A DNA stretch of 64,000 nucleotides from positions 248,001 through 312,000 of the forward strand of contig OY282519.1 in assembly GCA_958296405.1 (NCBI GenBank). Direction: 5' to 3'. Of the stretch, positions 27,181-36,469 are shown piece by piece (the stretch's first letter is position 1; each line of letters begins with the position of its first letter). This stretch comes from an uncultured Pseudomonadales bacterium (lineage in GTDB: Bacteria > Pseudomonadota > Gammaproteobacteria > Pseudomonadales > Azotimanducaceae). A model generated the notes under the pieces. It had not been told where the DNA came from and did not search any database. It was given only the letters and a program-made list of their open reading frames with translations. The translations under genes were made by a program, and so were the position numbers.

Positions 27181-30100
27181 TGCCCCACTTCTTTGCCTGC
27201 CTCTGGGCCCCGCTTTCTGGGGCCCGCCTCCGCACCGCCGCCAGCCGCCGCGGCCGGATCGAGGTCGCCGGAGAATAAACCAACCAGCTTGGGCTCTGGG
27301 TCATCGATCACTCCAGTCACCCGGTAGCGGGCGCTGGACAACGCGGCGAGTTGGTTTTTGAGTACCTGCTGGCCAAGCAACACGCCGGCGGCCGTGGCCG
27401 GATTGGTCGATGCGAGCCAGATGGCGTACCACGGCAGGCTCGACGACAGCGGCAGCGTGACGATCATGTCGTTGTCCAGGCTGCCGTTGGCAAAATCCAC
27501 GGTGCCGTAGATCTTGAACTCTGAGCCCGGCCCCTCGATCAGCATCGGCTCCGCGAAGCGCAGCATGCCATCGTCGAACACAGTGCGGGCGCGGATGGTG
27601 TCAAACCCGATGCCCTTGCCAAAGACATCGGAGAAATCCAATTGCAGCCGGCGGGCGATCTTCGAGAAGTTGAGCAACGCCAGAAAGCGCCCCCCCGGCG
27701 CTTCCCCCACGTCCAAGAACCGCCCATCGTCCACGGTGAGGCGCATGTCGCCGGAAAGATCGCGCAACGCGAAGTTGAGCGGCGAGCCAGGCCAACGCGC
27801 CTCGCCCTCAATGCGCACCGCGGCGCTTTCCACGTTGGTGCCGTAGCCCCACTGCGGCAGCACTTCAGCAAGGTCTCCGGCGACGACGCTGCCGCGAAAC
27901 CAAGTGGCGTCCGTGTCTTTCGCCCACAGGACGCTCTCCGCCGCCACAATGCTCAAGCCCTTGATGTCGCCCGCCACGTCGATGAAGCGCAGTTCGCCGT
28001 CCGCCGGACGGATGCCGAAGCGCCAACTGCCGAAGTGCTCGCCATCGAGCAACACCTGCCCGATGGCCACATCCATCGCGGGGACGCGATCCATGAGCGC
28101 CACGTCAAGCGGATCCGCATCGGCGGCAGCGTCGGGCAGCCGCACATGCGCCAAGTTCACTTGCATGGGAGCATCCCCTTGCCTAGCGATTTGGCCGGCC
28201 ACTGCCTCACTTTCCACGCCGAGATTGAACCAATCCGGCGCGAACGTTCCGTCGAGCCGCACGTTCGGCAACGCGAGCGATTGGAGGTGGAGGCTGCCGA
28301 TGGTGAAGTCCCGCAGGCGCCAAGCCGTCATCGCGTCCGCTTCGAGGTTCTCCAAATCTTCAATGGCGGCGAACTGCAGTGCGCCGATGCGGCCGGTCAC
28401 GATGACGCCTGAGCGGGCGGCCGCAGGCGCCGGCGCACCGACGCCAATGGCGCCGCGCAACACGTCACCCTCCAGCACATGGAGCCAACCCGCGAGGCCC
28501 CCTTCCAAGAAATCCACCCGCGTATAGTCGTCGCTGAAGGTGAGCGCCGCGCGCAACGCGCGTGGCAGGCCCGCCGGCTTGCCGAGCGGCGCCGGCAAGG
28601 CCAACCCGAGCCCCACGCCGTCTGTTGCAACCATCAGTTCCGGCGGGCGCTCGGAGGCAGGGAAAACGGACAGCTTGGCATTGAAGCCGAACGCGCCCGC
28701 AGCGCGCGCAAAGCCGGCGGTGCGGTCGCTGATGAGACGAAAGACGTCGTCCACGCCGGCCCTGCCCTGCACCGTGAAGTCCACGGCGTCATCGTTCGAC
28801 GCGGCGGACACGGCGACCGGGGCGTCGAACAACGTGCCTTGCAGCGCATCGGCGACGAGATGATGCGGGGAGCGAAATCGCGCTTGGCCGCGCAAATCCG
28901 CAAAGCGCAGGCCCACATCCGCAAAGTCGAGCGCCGTGCCGGCGAGATCAAAGGTGAGATCCACCTGCGCCCCCTCCAGCCCGCTCTTGCGCCGCGCCAG
29001 CGCCAAGGCCGCGGCGTCGGGGGCTTGGGCTGCTCCCGCCGGCGTGGCGGAGCCTTGCGGTGACGCCGCGCCGAGCCCAATGCCCCCCAACGGCACGCGC
29101 AGGCGCCCATCCACCTCAATGGGGCCGACGCCACGCCAACATTCGCACACATACGGCGCGAACGCCGCCGTGGGCGTGCCATGCACGAAGTCCAACGCTT
29201 GCTGCGCGTCAACCCGTGTGCGGCCGCGCACATCCGCGTGGCTGGCGCCGGGCGGCGCATGGACGGACACATCCTCGAACGCGGCGCCAGCCGCCACGCC
29301 GCTAAAGCCCGAAGCCAGAACAGCCGTGCCGCTGACCCGCAGCTCGCCATCCAACCGCTCTGCCACCGGCCAAGCTTGGTGATACGCGAGCGCTCCATCG
29401 GCCACGCGGCCGGCCAACTCCAGACGCCGCATCGGCAACCCCGGCACCGACCGGGTGTGGCCGTGATAGAGGATCGCGGCGGCATCGAGCCGCCCCGCCA
29501 CCAAGCTCGCATCCAGCCACGGCTTCAGCCCGCCGGGCAGTTTGCGCGGCATGTAGCGCTTGGCGTCGTCCACTTGCACGGCGTCCACCGCGGCGGCCAC
29601 CGCAAGCCGTCCCTCCAGCGCATCCCGCGGGCGCGTCAAGCCGATGGCTACCGCCGAGCGCGCCGCGCCGAGCTCGGTCTCAAACTGCCCGCGCAAGCCG
29701 AGGTAGCTCGGGCTGAACCAAGCGGTGACGACGCCGGCGGCACGGTCATAAGGCCAAGTGCGCTCGAAGTGGTCCGGCAGCGCGGCGTGCGCGGCGTGGC
29801 TCTCGAACTCCATGCGCGCTGCCTGCGGATGTCCCCATAGCTGCCCGTTCGCGCTATGGAACTCCGGAATGCCGCGATAACTTTTCGTGGTGGCGCCCTC
29901 GATCCGCCCAGAGTACGCGACGCCGTCGCCGTCGAGATGCAGCCGCACCTGCCCCAAGTTGCCCTGCGCGCCCACGCCGTCGAACCATCGCCCCACAGCG
30001 CCGTCGGCGCCCAAGGCCGCGATGAGAAACCCGCTCCAAGCACCGAGGTCCAGTTCTGCCGCCCACAGCGTCAAGGCCCCGCCAACGTTGCCAACAAAAT

Positions 30101-31001
30101 CCAAGGCCGGCGGCAGCAGCATGGCGCCCGCCGTTTCCCCTTGCATGTCCAACACGCCCCGGTAAGAGCCGTTGTAGCCCTTTGCCGCGGCGCTCGCCGC
30201 CAGCGCCACCACTCCTCCCGGCAACCGCATTTCGGTTGTCCGCGCCTGCAGCGCTGCGCCGCCTTGGCGGCCGTCGCTGTGCCAGCGGCCTGCCAATTGC
30301 ACGGACATGGGCGGCAGCCCCGTCGCCGCGGCCAACGCGGCATCCACTGCAAAGCCGCGGGCGCTGACCCGCGCAGCCCCTGCAAAATCCCGGCGCCGGC
30401 CGGCGTCGTCAATGTCCAAGTCCACCCGCAAGGCACACTCCGCACAGCCGTCGGCCGCCAACTCTGCGTGCCAACGGTTGCGTCCATTGCGGTTGACGAC
30501 CAGCGCATGGACATCCAGCTCGCCGGATGCGGTAGCCCCGGCAAACTCGACGCGCGCGCTCAGGCGCATTTCGTCGCTGTGGCGGAAGAACGTCGCCAAA
30601 TCCAAGCTGCCGGTTCGCTCGGCGCCATCGAGCCACCAGCCATCAAGCGTCTTGACGAGGCGCAGGCGACCGCCCGCGACCTCAAAGCGACGGGCGACGA
30701 TGCGGTTGCGCCACAGGCTCTCGCCGAGGTCGAGCTCCAGCGTGATGCCGTTCAAATCTCCGCCCGGAAACGTCACGCGCTCCGCGGCGAGGACCGGATG
30801 CAGCCCGTGCCAAGCGCCGCGCACGCCACGCACATGGACGCGGTGCGGCGCCAGCCAATCGTTCAGGGGCGCCTCAAAGCGGGACAAGTGCGGGGCAATG
30901 AGGCGCCCGCCCACCTGCAGGAGAGCGAAGCAGACGGCGACAGCAGCTGCCAACACGAACAACTTCTTCCCGAAACTCGGCAAAAGAGTGCCCGTCGCCA
31001 T
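27177..31001 (-). CDS. yhdP: YhdP-family AsmA-like envelope protein
   Basis: A 1274-residue protein anchored by one N-terminal helix ([20 protein letters not shown]), with a very long periplasmic beta-rich body ending in an AsmA-like domain ([39 protein letters not shown]). YhdP, with TamB and YdbH, moves phospholipids to the outer membrane in E. coli. Length, anchor and C-terminus match the family. It starts 108 bases from the divergent carboxylesterase gene and is coupled to tldD at its end. Confidence 0.93.
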   Translation of the reverse strand: MATGTLLPSFGKKLFVLAAAVAVCFALLQVGGRLIAPHLSRFEAPLNDWLAPHRVHVRGVRGAWHGLHPVLAAERVTFPGGDLNGITLELDLGESLWRNRIVARRFEVAGGRLRLVKTLDGWWLDGAERTGSLDLATFFRHSDEMRLSARVEFAGATASGELDVHALVVNRNGRNRWHAELAADGCAECALRVDLDIDDAGRRRDFAGAARVSARGFAVDAALAAATGLPPMSVQLAGRWHSDGRQGGAALQARTTEMRLPGGVVALAASAAAKGYNGSYRGVLDMQGETAGAMLLPPALDFVGNVGGALTLWAAELDLGAWSGFLIAALGADGAVGRWFDGVGAQGNLGQVRLHLDGDGVAYSGRIEGATTKSYRGIPEFHSANGQLWGHPQAARMEFESHAAHAALPDHFERTWPYDRAAGVVTAWFSPSYLGLRGQFETELGAARSAVAIGLTRPRDALEGRLAVAAAVDAVQVDDAKRYMPRKLPGGLKPWLDASLVAGRLDAAAILYHGHTRSVPGLPMRRLELAGRVADGALAYHQAWPVAERLDGELRVSGTAVLASGFSGVAAGAAFEDVSVHAPPGASHADVRGRTRVDAQQALDFVHGTPTAAFAPYVCECWRGVGPIEVDGRLRVPLGGIGLGAASPQGSATPAGAAQAPDAAALALARRKSGLEGAQVDLTFDLAGTALDFADVGLRFADLRGQARFRSPHHLVADALQGTLFDAPVAVSAASNDDAVDFTVQGRAGVDDVFRLISDRTAGFARAAGAFGFNAKLSVFPASERPPELMVATDGVGLGLALPAPLGKPAGLPRALRAALTFSDDYTRVDFLEGGLAGWLHVLEGDVLRGAIGVGAPAPAAARSGVIVTGRIGALQFAAIEDLENLEADAMTAWRLRDFTIGSLHLQSLALPNVRLDGTFAPDWFNLGVESEAVAGQIARQGDAPMQVNLAHVRLPDAAADADPLDVALMDRVPAMDVAIGQVLLDGEHFGSWRFGIRPADGELRFIDVAGDIKGLSIVAAESVLWAKDTDATWFRGSVVAGDLAEVLPQWGYGTNVESAAVRIEGEARWPGSPLNFALRDLSGDMRLTVDDGRFLDVGEAPGGRFLALLNFSKIARRLQLDFSDVFGKGIGFDTIRARTVFDDGMLRFAEPMLIEGPGSEFKIYGTVDFANGSLDNDMIVTLPLSSSLPWYAIWLASTNPATAAGVLLGQQVLKNQLAALSSARYRVTGVIDDPEPKLVGLFSGDLDPAAAAGGGAEAGPRKRGPEAGKEVGQ

Positions 31002-31109
31002 CAGAAATCCGACGCATCATACTCCCGTCGGCGGCAACGGCCCTTTGCGCCGCGGTGGGCGACGCCGGCTCGCTGGTTTCGGCCAGCCAAGACGTTGGGG
31101 GGTGCTGGC

Positions 31110-32900
31110 ATGGGGCGTTCAATCAGGCTTCGCCGGAACTTGCGGGCGCTTGCGCTCGCGTTGCTGGCCGCCGTCGGCATGGGTTGCTCGGAACCGGAGC
31201 GGCCAGAGGGCGCCGAGGCAAACCAGGGCAGCGTGGACGGGGCGGAACGGACATCGGCGGCCGTGGCGGCCGGCATCCCGGCACAAGTGGCGGTGACGGG
31301 CGGGGTGGTGCATGGCCTCGCGCAGCCACGCGGCACTGAGCCGCCGCTGATGCAGTACCACGGCATCCCGTATGCGGCACCGCCGGTTGGAGCGCTGCGC
31401 TGGGCGCCACCCGCGCCCGTGACGCCTTGGCAGGGCGCACGCGACGCCACCGAGCCCGGGCCCATTTGCCCGCAACGCACCCATGTTGGCGTGGCCTTCT
31501 ACGATCCGCCGCCTGGCGCCGCGTTGCCGGAGCAGAGCGAAGATTGCCTCACGCTGAACGTTTGGACCGCGTCGGCACGCGCGGACGAGCGGCACCCCAC
31601 CATGGTCTGGATTCACGGCGGCGGCCTGCAGCAGGGCTCTGGCGCCGCCCAGTCCGGGCGCTTGCTCGCCGAACACGGCGCCGTGGTGGTGACCTTCAAC
31701 TATCGCCTCGGCCAACTGGGCTTCTTCGCCCATCCGGAGCTGTCCGCGGAGAGCGCACGACCGGGGAACGCGGAGAGCGACCGCATCGCCAGCGCACACC
31801 CCGCCGGCGTCTCCGGCAACCAAGGCTATCGAGATCAAATCCAAGCGCTGCAATGGGTGCGCGACAACATCGCGCAGTTCGGCGGCGACCCGGGCAACGT
31901 GACCATCTTCGGGGAATCTGCCGGCGCCTACAGCGTCTCCGTGCTGCAGGCGAGCTCGTTGGCGCACGGGCTGTTCCACCGCGCCATCGGGCAAAGCGGC
32001 GGCGCCTTCCACCCCATGAGCCGCCGCCTTGAAGACACCACCTACGCGCTCGCCGCCGAGCAGGTGGGTTTGCGCTTCGCCGCGGCCCTCGCCGGGCCAG
32101 ACGGCGATCAATCCCTCGCCGCCCTGCGCGCGATTCCGGCAGCGCGGGTGGTGGAGGTGGCCGCCGCCAACCCGCTCTTCTCGGAGTTCGAGCTGCTCTC
32201 CACCGTGGATGGTGACGTGCTGCGCGAAGATGTCGGCACGGCCTTCGCCGCCGGCCGCCAAGCCGATGTGCCGGTGCTGGTGGGCTCGAACGCAGACGAA
32301 GGCACCGCCTTGGTCGCGCATTTCGAGCGCTTCCTCGGCACCGGCGCGGCCGGCTTCGCCAACTTCGTGCAGGCGAAGCTGCCGGAAGCCGGCGCCGAAC
32401 TGGCGACCCACTATCCCGCCAACTCGGATGCCGAGGCCATGCAATCCTGGGCGGAGCTGTTCACAGACCTCACCTTCACCTATCCACAACGGACGTGGGC
32501 GCGCAGCATGGCGGCGTTGTCGAGCCCCGCTTGGCTGTACTGGTTCACTTGGCGCCCGCCGGTGCCCGATGCCGCCACCTACGGAGCTTTCCACGGCGCC
32601 TTTCAGATGTACCTCTTCAACGATTTGGAGGCGTTCAACGCGACGCCGACAGCGGCTGACCGGGAGTTGGCCAACACGTTGGCGCGAACTTGGGTGCGGT
32701 TCGCCAAGTTTGGCGACCCGAACGGCGGGGATCTGGCAGCTTGGCCGGCCTACACGACGGAGAACGAGGCATACATGGAGTTCGGGCAGCGCATCGGCAG
32801 CGGCCACCAACTGCGCGTTCCCCAACTCGCAGCCATCGAACAGGCGTGGGCGGCGCGGCGGGCGGCCAATGCGCCGCCCCCAGCGTCCACGGTGCGGTAG
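31110..32900 (+). CDS. type B carboxylesterase lipoprotein
   Basis: A 596-residue hydrolase. A signal with lipobox ALLAAVGMGCSEPE suggests a membrane-anchored lipoprotein. The esterase domain starts near residue 50. DCLTLNVWTA, MVWIHGGGLQQGSG (oxyanion hole), GDPGNVTIFGESAGAYSV (catalytic Ser), SNADEGTAL (acid) and TYGAFHGAFQMYLF (His) complete the triad. The start at 31110 is the ATG giving a proper signal peptide. The last 120 bp of this gene reappear, decayed, at 33561. Substrate unknown; ester or carbamate cleavage at the cell surface is inferred. Confidence 0.93.
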   Translation: MGRSIRLRRNLRALALALLAAVGMGCSEPERPEGAEANQGSVDGAERTSAAVAAGIPAQVAVTGGVVHGLAQPRGTEPPLMQYHGIPYAAPPVGALRWAPPAPVTPWQGARDATEPGPICPQRTHVGVAFYDPPPGAALPEQSEDCLTLNVWTASARADERHPTMVWIHGGGLQQGSGAAQSGRLLAEHGAVVVTFNYRLGQLGFFAHPELSAESARPGNAESDRIASAHPAGVSGNQGYRDQIQALQWVRDNIAQFGGDPGNVTIFGESAGAYSVSVLQASSLAHGLFHRAIGQSGGAFHPMSRRLEDTTYALAAEQVGLRFAAALAGPDGDQSLAALRAIPAARVVEVAAANPLFSEFELLSTVDGDVLREDVGTAFAAGRQADVPVLVGSNADEGTALVAHFERFLGTGAAGFANFVQAKLPEAGAELATHYPANSDAEAMQSWAELFTDLTFTYPQRTWARSMAALSSPAWLYWFTWRPPVPDAATYGAFHGAFQMYLFNDLEAFNATPTAADRELANTLARTWVRFAKFGDPNGGDLAAWPAYTTENEAYMEFGQRIGSGHQLRVPQLAAIEQAWAARRAANAPPPASTVR

Positions 32901-33559
32901 GCTTCACACGACCCTAAGCCCTCAACGCATGGGAGCGCGTCGCCATGTCCATCCAGAAAATCGCCGAACTCGAACGACAGATCGTCGCCCTCACGGAGGA
33001 AGTGGGCGCCCTGCGCAAGGCCGCAGTGGGCGAGCCGGCGCGCAACCATGTGTTCAGCACCCTCGGCGGCGAAACCACGCTGTTGGATCTCTTCGGCGAG
33101 CGCGACCAACTGCTCGTCATCCAGAACATGGGGCAAAGCTGCCGCTACTGCACGCTCTGGGCGGATGGCCTGAACGGCTTGCTGCCGCACCTGGAATCCG
33201 CCTTCGCCGTGGCGCTGGTATCGAAGGATGCGCCGACGACGCAGCGGCGGTTCGCCAACGAACGGGGTTGGCGGTTCCAACTCGCCTCCCACGGCGACGG
33301 CGACTACATGCGCGAAGAGGCGGCGTGGAAGGGCGAAGGCCAAAGCGCCGGCGCGGTGCTCTACGAGCGTGACGGCGACGCGATTACGCGCAAGAACGCC
33401 TGCGTGTTCGGCCCCGGAGACCTCTACTGCGCCATGTGGCCGCTGCTCGCCCTCGCCGGCCTAGACGGCGACGCCTGGACGCCGCAGTACGCCTACTGGA
33501 AGCGCCCCGCCAAGCTGGACGACGGCGGCTTGAATATCGCGGAGTGAGCGGCGCTTGCC
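32781..33559 (+). repeat. left copy of a tandem duplication (esterase 3' end to DUF899 3' end)
   Basis: The segment from the esterase 3' end to 12 bases past the DUF899 stop is the intact copy. Its left end recurs at 33561 and its right end at 37909-38004, in the order expected if a 780-bp unit had been duplicated in tandem and the second copy then filled or replaced by other DNA. The boundary between copies falls at 33559/33560. Confidence 0.65.
32945..33547 (+). CDS. DUF899-family thioredoxin-like protein
   Basis: A 200-residue cytoplasmic protein. A short coiled-coil start (IAELERQIVALTEEVGALRK) leads to a thioredoxin-like domain with the cysteine pair C66-R-Y-C69 in MGQSCRYCTLWADG. VALVSKDAPTTQRRFANERG and GAVLYERDGDAITRKNACVF fit the DUF899 family. 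A peroxiredoxin- or oxidoreductase-like role is likely but unproven. It follows the esterase by 44 bases. The final 84 bases of the gene are repeated at 37909. Confidence 0.87.
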   Translation: MSIQKIAELERQIVALTEEVGALRKAAVGEPARNHVFSTLGGETTLLDLFGERDQLLVIQNMGQSCRYCTLWADGLNGLLPHLESAFAVALVSKDAPTTQRRFANERGWRFQLASHGDGDYMREEAAWKGEGQSAGAVLYERDGDAITRKNACVFGPGDLYCAMWPLLALAGLDGDAWTPQYAYWKRPAKLDDGGLNIAE

Positions 33560-33560
33560 T

Positions 33561-33660
33561 TTCCGGCAGCGCCCCGCGTAGGCCACCAACTGCGTGTTCC
33601 CAACTCGCACCCATTGAGCGGGCGTGAGCGACAGGGCGCGGCGCTCATGTGCCGCGTGCC
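33561..33660 (+). pseudogene. decayed duplicate of the carboxylesterase 3' end
   Basis: Starting with TTCCGGCAGCGC at 33561, this segment aligns with the esterase coding sequence from 32781. GGCCACCAACTGCG is identical at 33581 and 32802, followed by one-base deletions and substitutions, and similarity fades after about 33660. It starts directly after the DUF899 tail, marking the junction of the old tandem duplication. Confidence 0.65.
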
Positions 33661-34352
33661 AGCGCCGTGCTGCCACTGTTGACCGTGCAGCGTCCGCGTA
33701 CCAGCGGCTTGTGCCTTGCGTACGACTTCCAGTAGCCGAGGCAACGTCTGCGAATTCGACAAACGAAGGAAGACAACTAAGAATATCCAATGCAAGTGTT
33801 TCTCGAAGAGGCGAAGGCAAACACCGCTTGGTTTTGCTCGAACGCCGGGACCGGGCGTCGTGCTCCGTTGGCTACGCGGACGGCCTGACCGACTATCGCG
33901 TCCGGCCACACTCGCTCACTGGGGACACGGCGGGCCTGGCATCGTGGACTTTGCGGAACAGCTTGCTGATGGTTGAAAACTTGGCGGCCTGCTCGCCGAC
34001 GGTGGCATCGGACAGCGGCCCGCTCCAAGCACCGCGCAGCCGGCGGTCCTCATCTCATTTCGGATGCCCAGCACCAGCACGGTGTCGCCCCTCGTCCACT
34101 ACCGGCCCGAATGGCCGCACGGTTGATTTGCTGCGTGGAACCAAGCCCGCCACGCCGCCATCCTCCAAGCGCCGGTGCCACGCGCCAAAGGTCACTGCCG
34201 AGACGACGAAACGCCCTGCACACCGCGGCCGCCGCTCCGCCTCGTTCGTCCCGTCCATCTGGACGCACACCGACAGAACGCCTTGTACTGAGAACGTCCG
34301 CAGTCCGGTCGCCCTGACTAATAGGGTGTCCCTCTGCCCTTTTCAGTCGTCC
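33661..34352. other. left non-coding flank of the island
   Basis: No intact gene is visible between the esterase remnant and the unrecognised island gene. The part at 33897-34270 keeps leftward reading-frame fragments with transposase-like character (described separately). The remainder, including an AT-richer patch at 33750-33800, shows no coding frame, repeat or RNA that I recognise. Confidence 0.4.
33897..34270 (-). pseudogene. decayed transposase/recombinase-like fragment
   Basis: Reading leftwards from 34270, one frame gives VVSAVTFGAWHRRLEDGG followed by VAGLVPRSKS, which resembles the helix-turn-helix start of Mu-type or IS DDE recombinases (…W.RR...GG..GL..RS). It stops at 34055. In another frame, 34025-33899 reads LSDATVGEQAAKFSTISKLF, also protein-like, before a stop. 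The frames are broken and no DDE core is visible. This may be what remains of the element that brought in the island; the family is a guess. Confidence 0.3.
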
Positions 34353-35321
34353 TCAATCTATGTGGGGGCCTATGTACGCAACTCGAAGGGACTCCCGAGC
34401 GTCGAACACAGGCCAGTCGAAATGGATGCGGAATGCGTCAGCACGGATCTTGCCATGCCAGAAACAGGTTAGCCTTCCTGCTCCGCTAGGATTGGGAAAC
34501 GAGAACTTCTGCGGAATTCTCTCCTTTCTCGAACTAGATTCATCCGTAAACGAAGCTAAACTACCTACAAAGAACTTGGAATGCAGTCTCCTACCTTCGG
34601 ACGACAACTCACCATCTTCATCCATCTCTGCCTTTATGTTTTGAAGCACACTTAGGAGCTGCAGTATCCTTCTACCCTGACTTGGTCGATATGTCTCCCG
34701 AGCGAGCACACTGTCGCAATGCTCCCCAATGCAGAGATTGTCGAACCGCCCACGCGCTTCCGCGAGCAATTCGGCCCATGTCGACGGCTCAGGACGTTCC
34801 CCTTCAATCGCTTCGGCGAGCTTCGCAGCTTCAACGAAATTTGGTACTGGAATCCGCCCAAGAGGCTCATCGGCCAAGCCGTGGATCACGATTAGGGGAT
34901 CGGCCGCGAATCGAGACGCCGAACTTTGTACCAAGCTCAATGTCGCAGCAGAGAACGACTGGATCACTCGCCGGGCGGCCTCCCCTAAGCCGAGATCGGT
35001 TACTTCGTCCTCGTCGAAAAAGAACAGGTCTTGGTCTATAACCTGCCGATCATCATCTATGAACGGCCCTCTGCTCGCCGTCCAATTGAAGAACAGGTTC
35101 TTCTTATCGCGCGACAGTTTTGCCGCGATGTCGCGAAGATAAACGCCCGGGCGTACCTCCGCACTGGACATACTCCGCGCGCAATAGAGCCCACTCGCGA
35201 GCGCAGGCCGCCTAGACCTTGCCCCAAGCAACGCTTCCAAAGGCGCCACATCCGGACGCGCCGCATTACACGCCTCGGCCAGCGCCAGCTCGTTCACATA
35301 AGCACGCAAGGCTATTGCCAA
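34353..35321 (-). CDS. unrecognised protein, third gene of the DUF262/AAA operon
   Basis: A 322-residue protein that I do not recognise. The N-terminal half is acidic and mixed alpha/beta (residues 55-160: VYLRDIAAKLSRDKKNLFF, then a FFFDEDEV patch). The middle is helical (residues 160-235), and the C-terminal 75 residues have a compact, conserved look: HSKFFVGSLASFTDES, LTCFWHGKIRADAFRIHFDW and a final VAYIGPHID. No signal or membrane helix. It starts with TTG at 35321, ten bases inside the ATPase stop, so it is translated as part of the operon. Codon use is more AT-rich than in the chromosome around it. A role as effector or adaptor is inferred from position only. Confidence 0.75.
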   Translation of the reverse strand: MAIALRAYVNELALAEACNAARPDVAPLEALLGARSRRPALASGLYCARSMSSAEVRPGVYLRDIAAKLSRDKKNLFFNWTASRGPFIDDDRQVIDQDLFFFDEDEVTDLGLGEAARRVIQSFSAATLSLVQSSASRFAADPLIVIHGLADEPLGRIPVPNFVEAAKLAEAIEGERPEPSTWAELLAEARGRFDNLCIGEHCDSVLARETYRPSQGRRILQLLSVLQNIKAEMDEDGELSSEGRRLHSKFFVGSLASFTDESSSRKERIPQKFSFPNPSGAGRLTCFWHGKIRADAFRIHFDWPVFDARESLRVAYIGPHID

Positions 35322-36469
35322 TCCGAGAGGATGGCCAAGTCATGTTCCGCTTGATCAAAAAAGCCCTCCGGCCAATCGCTGACGGCCCCATTTCCATCGA
35401 GCTCCAACGTCGTTACTTGGCCTACCCTACCCCCTTCGCCGAAGAAGTGGAGCGCCACATCCCTAGGCTTCAAAAGGCCATCCCGTACGGCGAGCCGAAT
35501 GCCACTTAACAGGTGGTCGCTATGTGTCTCCACGAATATCTGAAGGCCGGCGCCCGCCATCTGTGCCAAGAGCCGACCAACGGCAGATTGAGCGCGGGGA
35601 TGGAGATGAGATTCAGCACTATCCACGACGAAAATCGAGTTTCTCGGCCTCGTCAGCAAGGTCACCAGCATAGGAAACGCATAGCTCAAGCCAAAGCCAA
35701 CATTGGTCGGACGCGCCCTCGAACCTGATTTGATGGGGCTAAACGTCAATCGGACCGGGGCGTCCGGAGCCAATCGGTCCGCTCTTGCCACCATACCGGG
35801 GAACAGCTCGCCCAACCAAGCATCTACTTGGGCCCGTACCGTCCCCCCACCATTCCCAGGATGCCTGCGTACCTCTGGAACTTCCTCATCTGCACACTCC
35901 AAGTACCAATACGGCGCATACTCTCCCATAGCTCCTACGTCACCTTCCGAGTGTGCTGTAGGAACAGGAAAGGCATCCAACTGCAGGGCCCGCGCAGCAC
36001 TGATGAAAGCCGTACCTCGTATCGCCAACGCAAGCGGTGAATTCGTGCCTCCAATAGCAGGCCAAATGCGTCTCGGTCGTCGTCCGCCCAACGATGTCTT
36101 CTGTTGACCGTCCCGCACATACTCCAGACCACTAAGCTGAACCAACCCCCTACGCGATCTGTTTCGTCTACTGCCAAATTTCCACCGGATGCTCTCGTTC
36201 GCAGAACGTACTCCAAGAGAGAAGGATGGAGTGACCGCCCCGGCCCGCAGTACGTCGCCTTCCGCTCCAAGGCAAACGAGATCGCCATTGAGCGCCAGTT
36301 CCCTCTCGTCAGCCGAGCCCCGCAAGGCCTGCGTCATCAGCAGCAAGGGCTGGATCGCGGTAGACTTTCCCGCAGAGTTATACCCCGTAAGCACTGTTAA
36401 GGACGAGCAAGGTAGATCAAGCGCCTCATAGCACTTGAAGTTCTCCATCTCAATTACTTGTAAAATCAT
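35312..36469 (-). CDS. AAA-family (OLD/ABC-like) ATPase, DUF3696 type
   Basis: A 385-residue ATPase. The Walker A is GYNSAGKST at residues 29-37, right after an MENFKCYEALDL opening typical of AAA_15/AAA_21 proteins. The ABC-like signature is NVGFGLSYAFP (256-266), Walker B is SIFVVDSAESHLHP (278-291), and the H-loop is FVETHSDHLLSG. A DUF3696-like tail ends DQAEHDLAIL. DUF3696 ATPases are common in defence loci. The ATG at 36469 overlaps the DUF262 stop as ATGA with AAAGGA before it. It should couple ATP hydrolysis to its DUF262 partner. Confidence 0.88.
   Translation of the reverse strand: MILQVIEMENFKCYEALDLPCSSLTVLTGYNSAGKSTAIQPLLLMTQALRGSADERELALNGDLVCLGAEGDVLRAGAVTPSFSLGVRSANESIRWKFGSRRNRSRRGLVQLSGLEYVRDGQQKTSLGGRRPRRIWPAIGGTNSPLALAIRGTAFISAARALQLDAFPVPTAHSEGDVGAMGEYAPYWYLECADEEVPEVRRHPGNGGGTVRAQVDAWLGELFPGMVARADRLAPDAPVRLTFSPIKSGSRARPTNVGFGLSYAFPMLVTLLTRPRNSIFVVDSAESHLHPRAQSAVGRLLAQMAGAGLQIFVETHSDHLLSGIRLAVRDGLLKPRDVALHFFGEGGRVGQVTTLELDGNGAVSDWPEGFFDQAEHDLAILSDWQ

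Noticed and set aside
29856-31109. N-terminal extension of the carboxylesterase frame
   Set aside because: This part is antisense to yhdP. A proper lipoprotein signal starts at 31110, so the extension is only open sequence.
33624-34472. 282-residue rightward open frame across the island flank
   Set aside because: Composition is random-like (many Ser, Pro and Arg) and its end is antisense to the unrecognised island gene.
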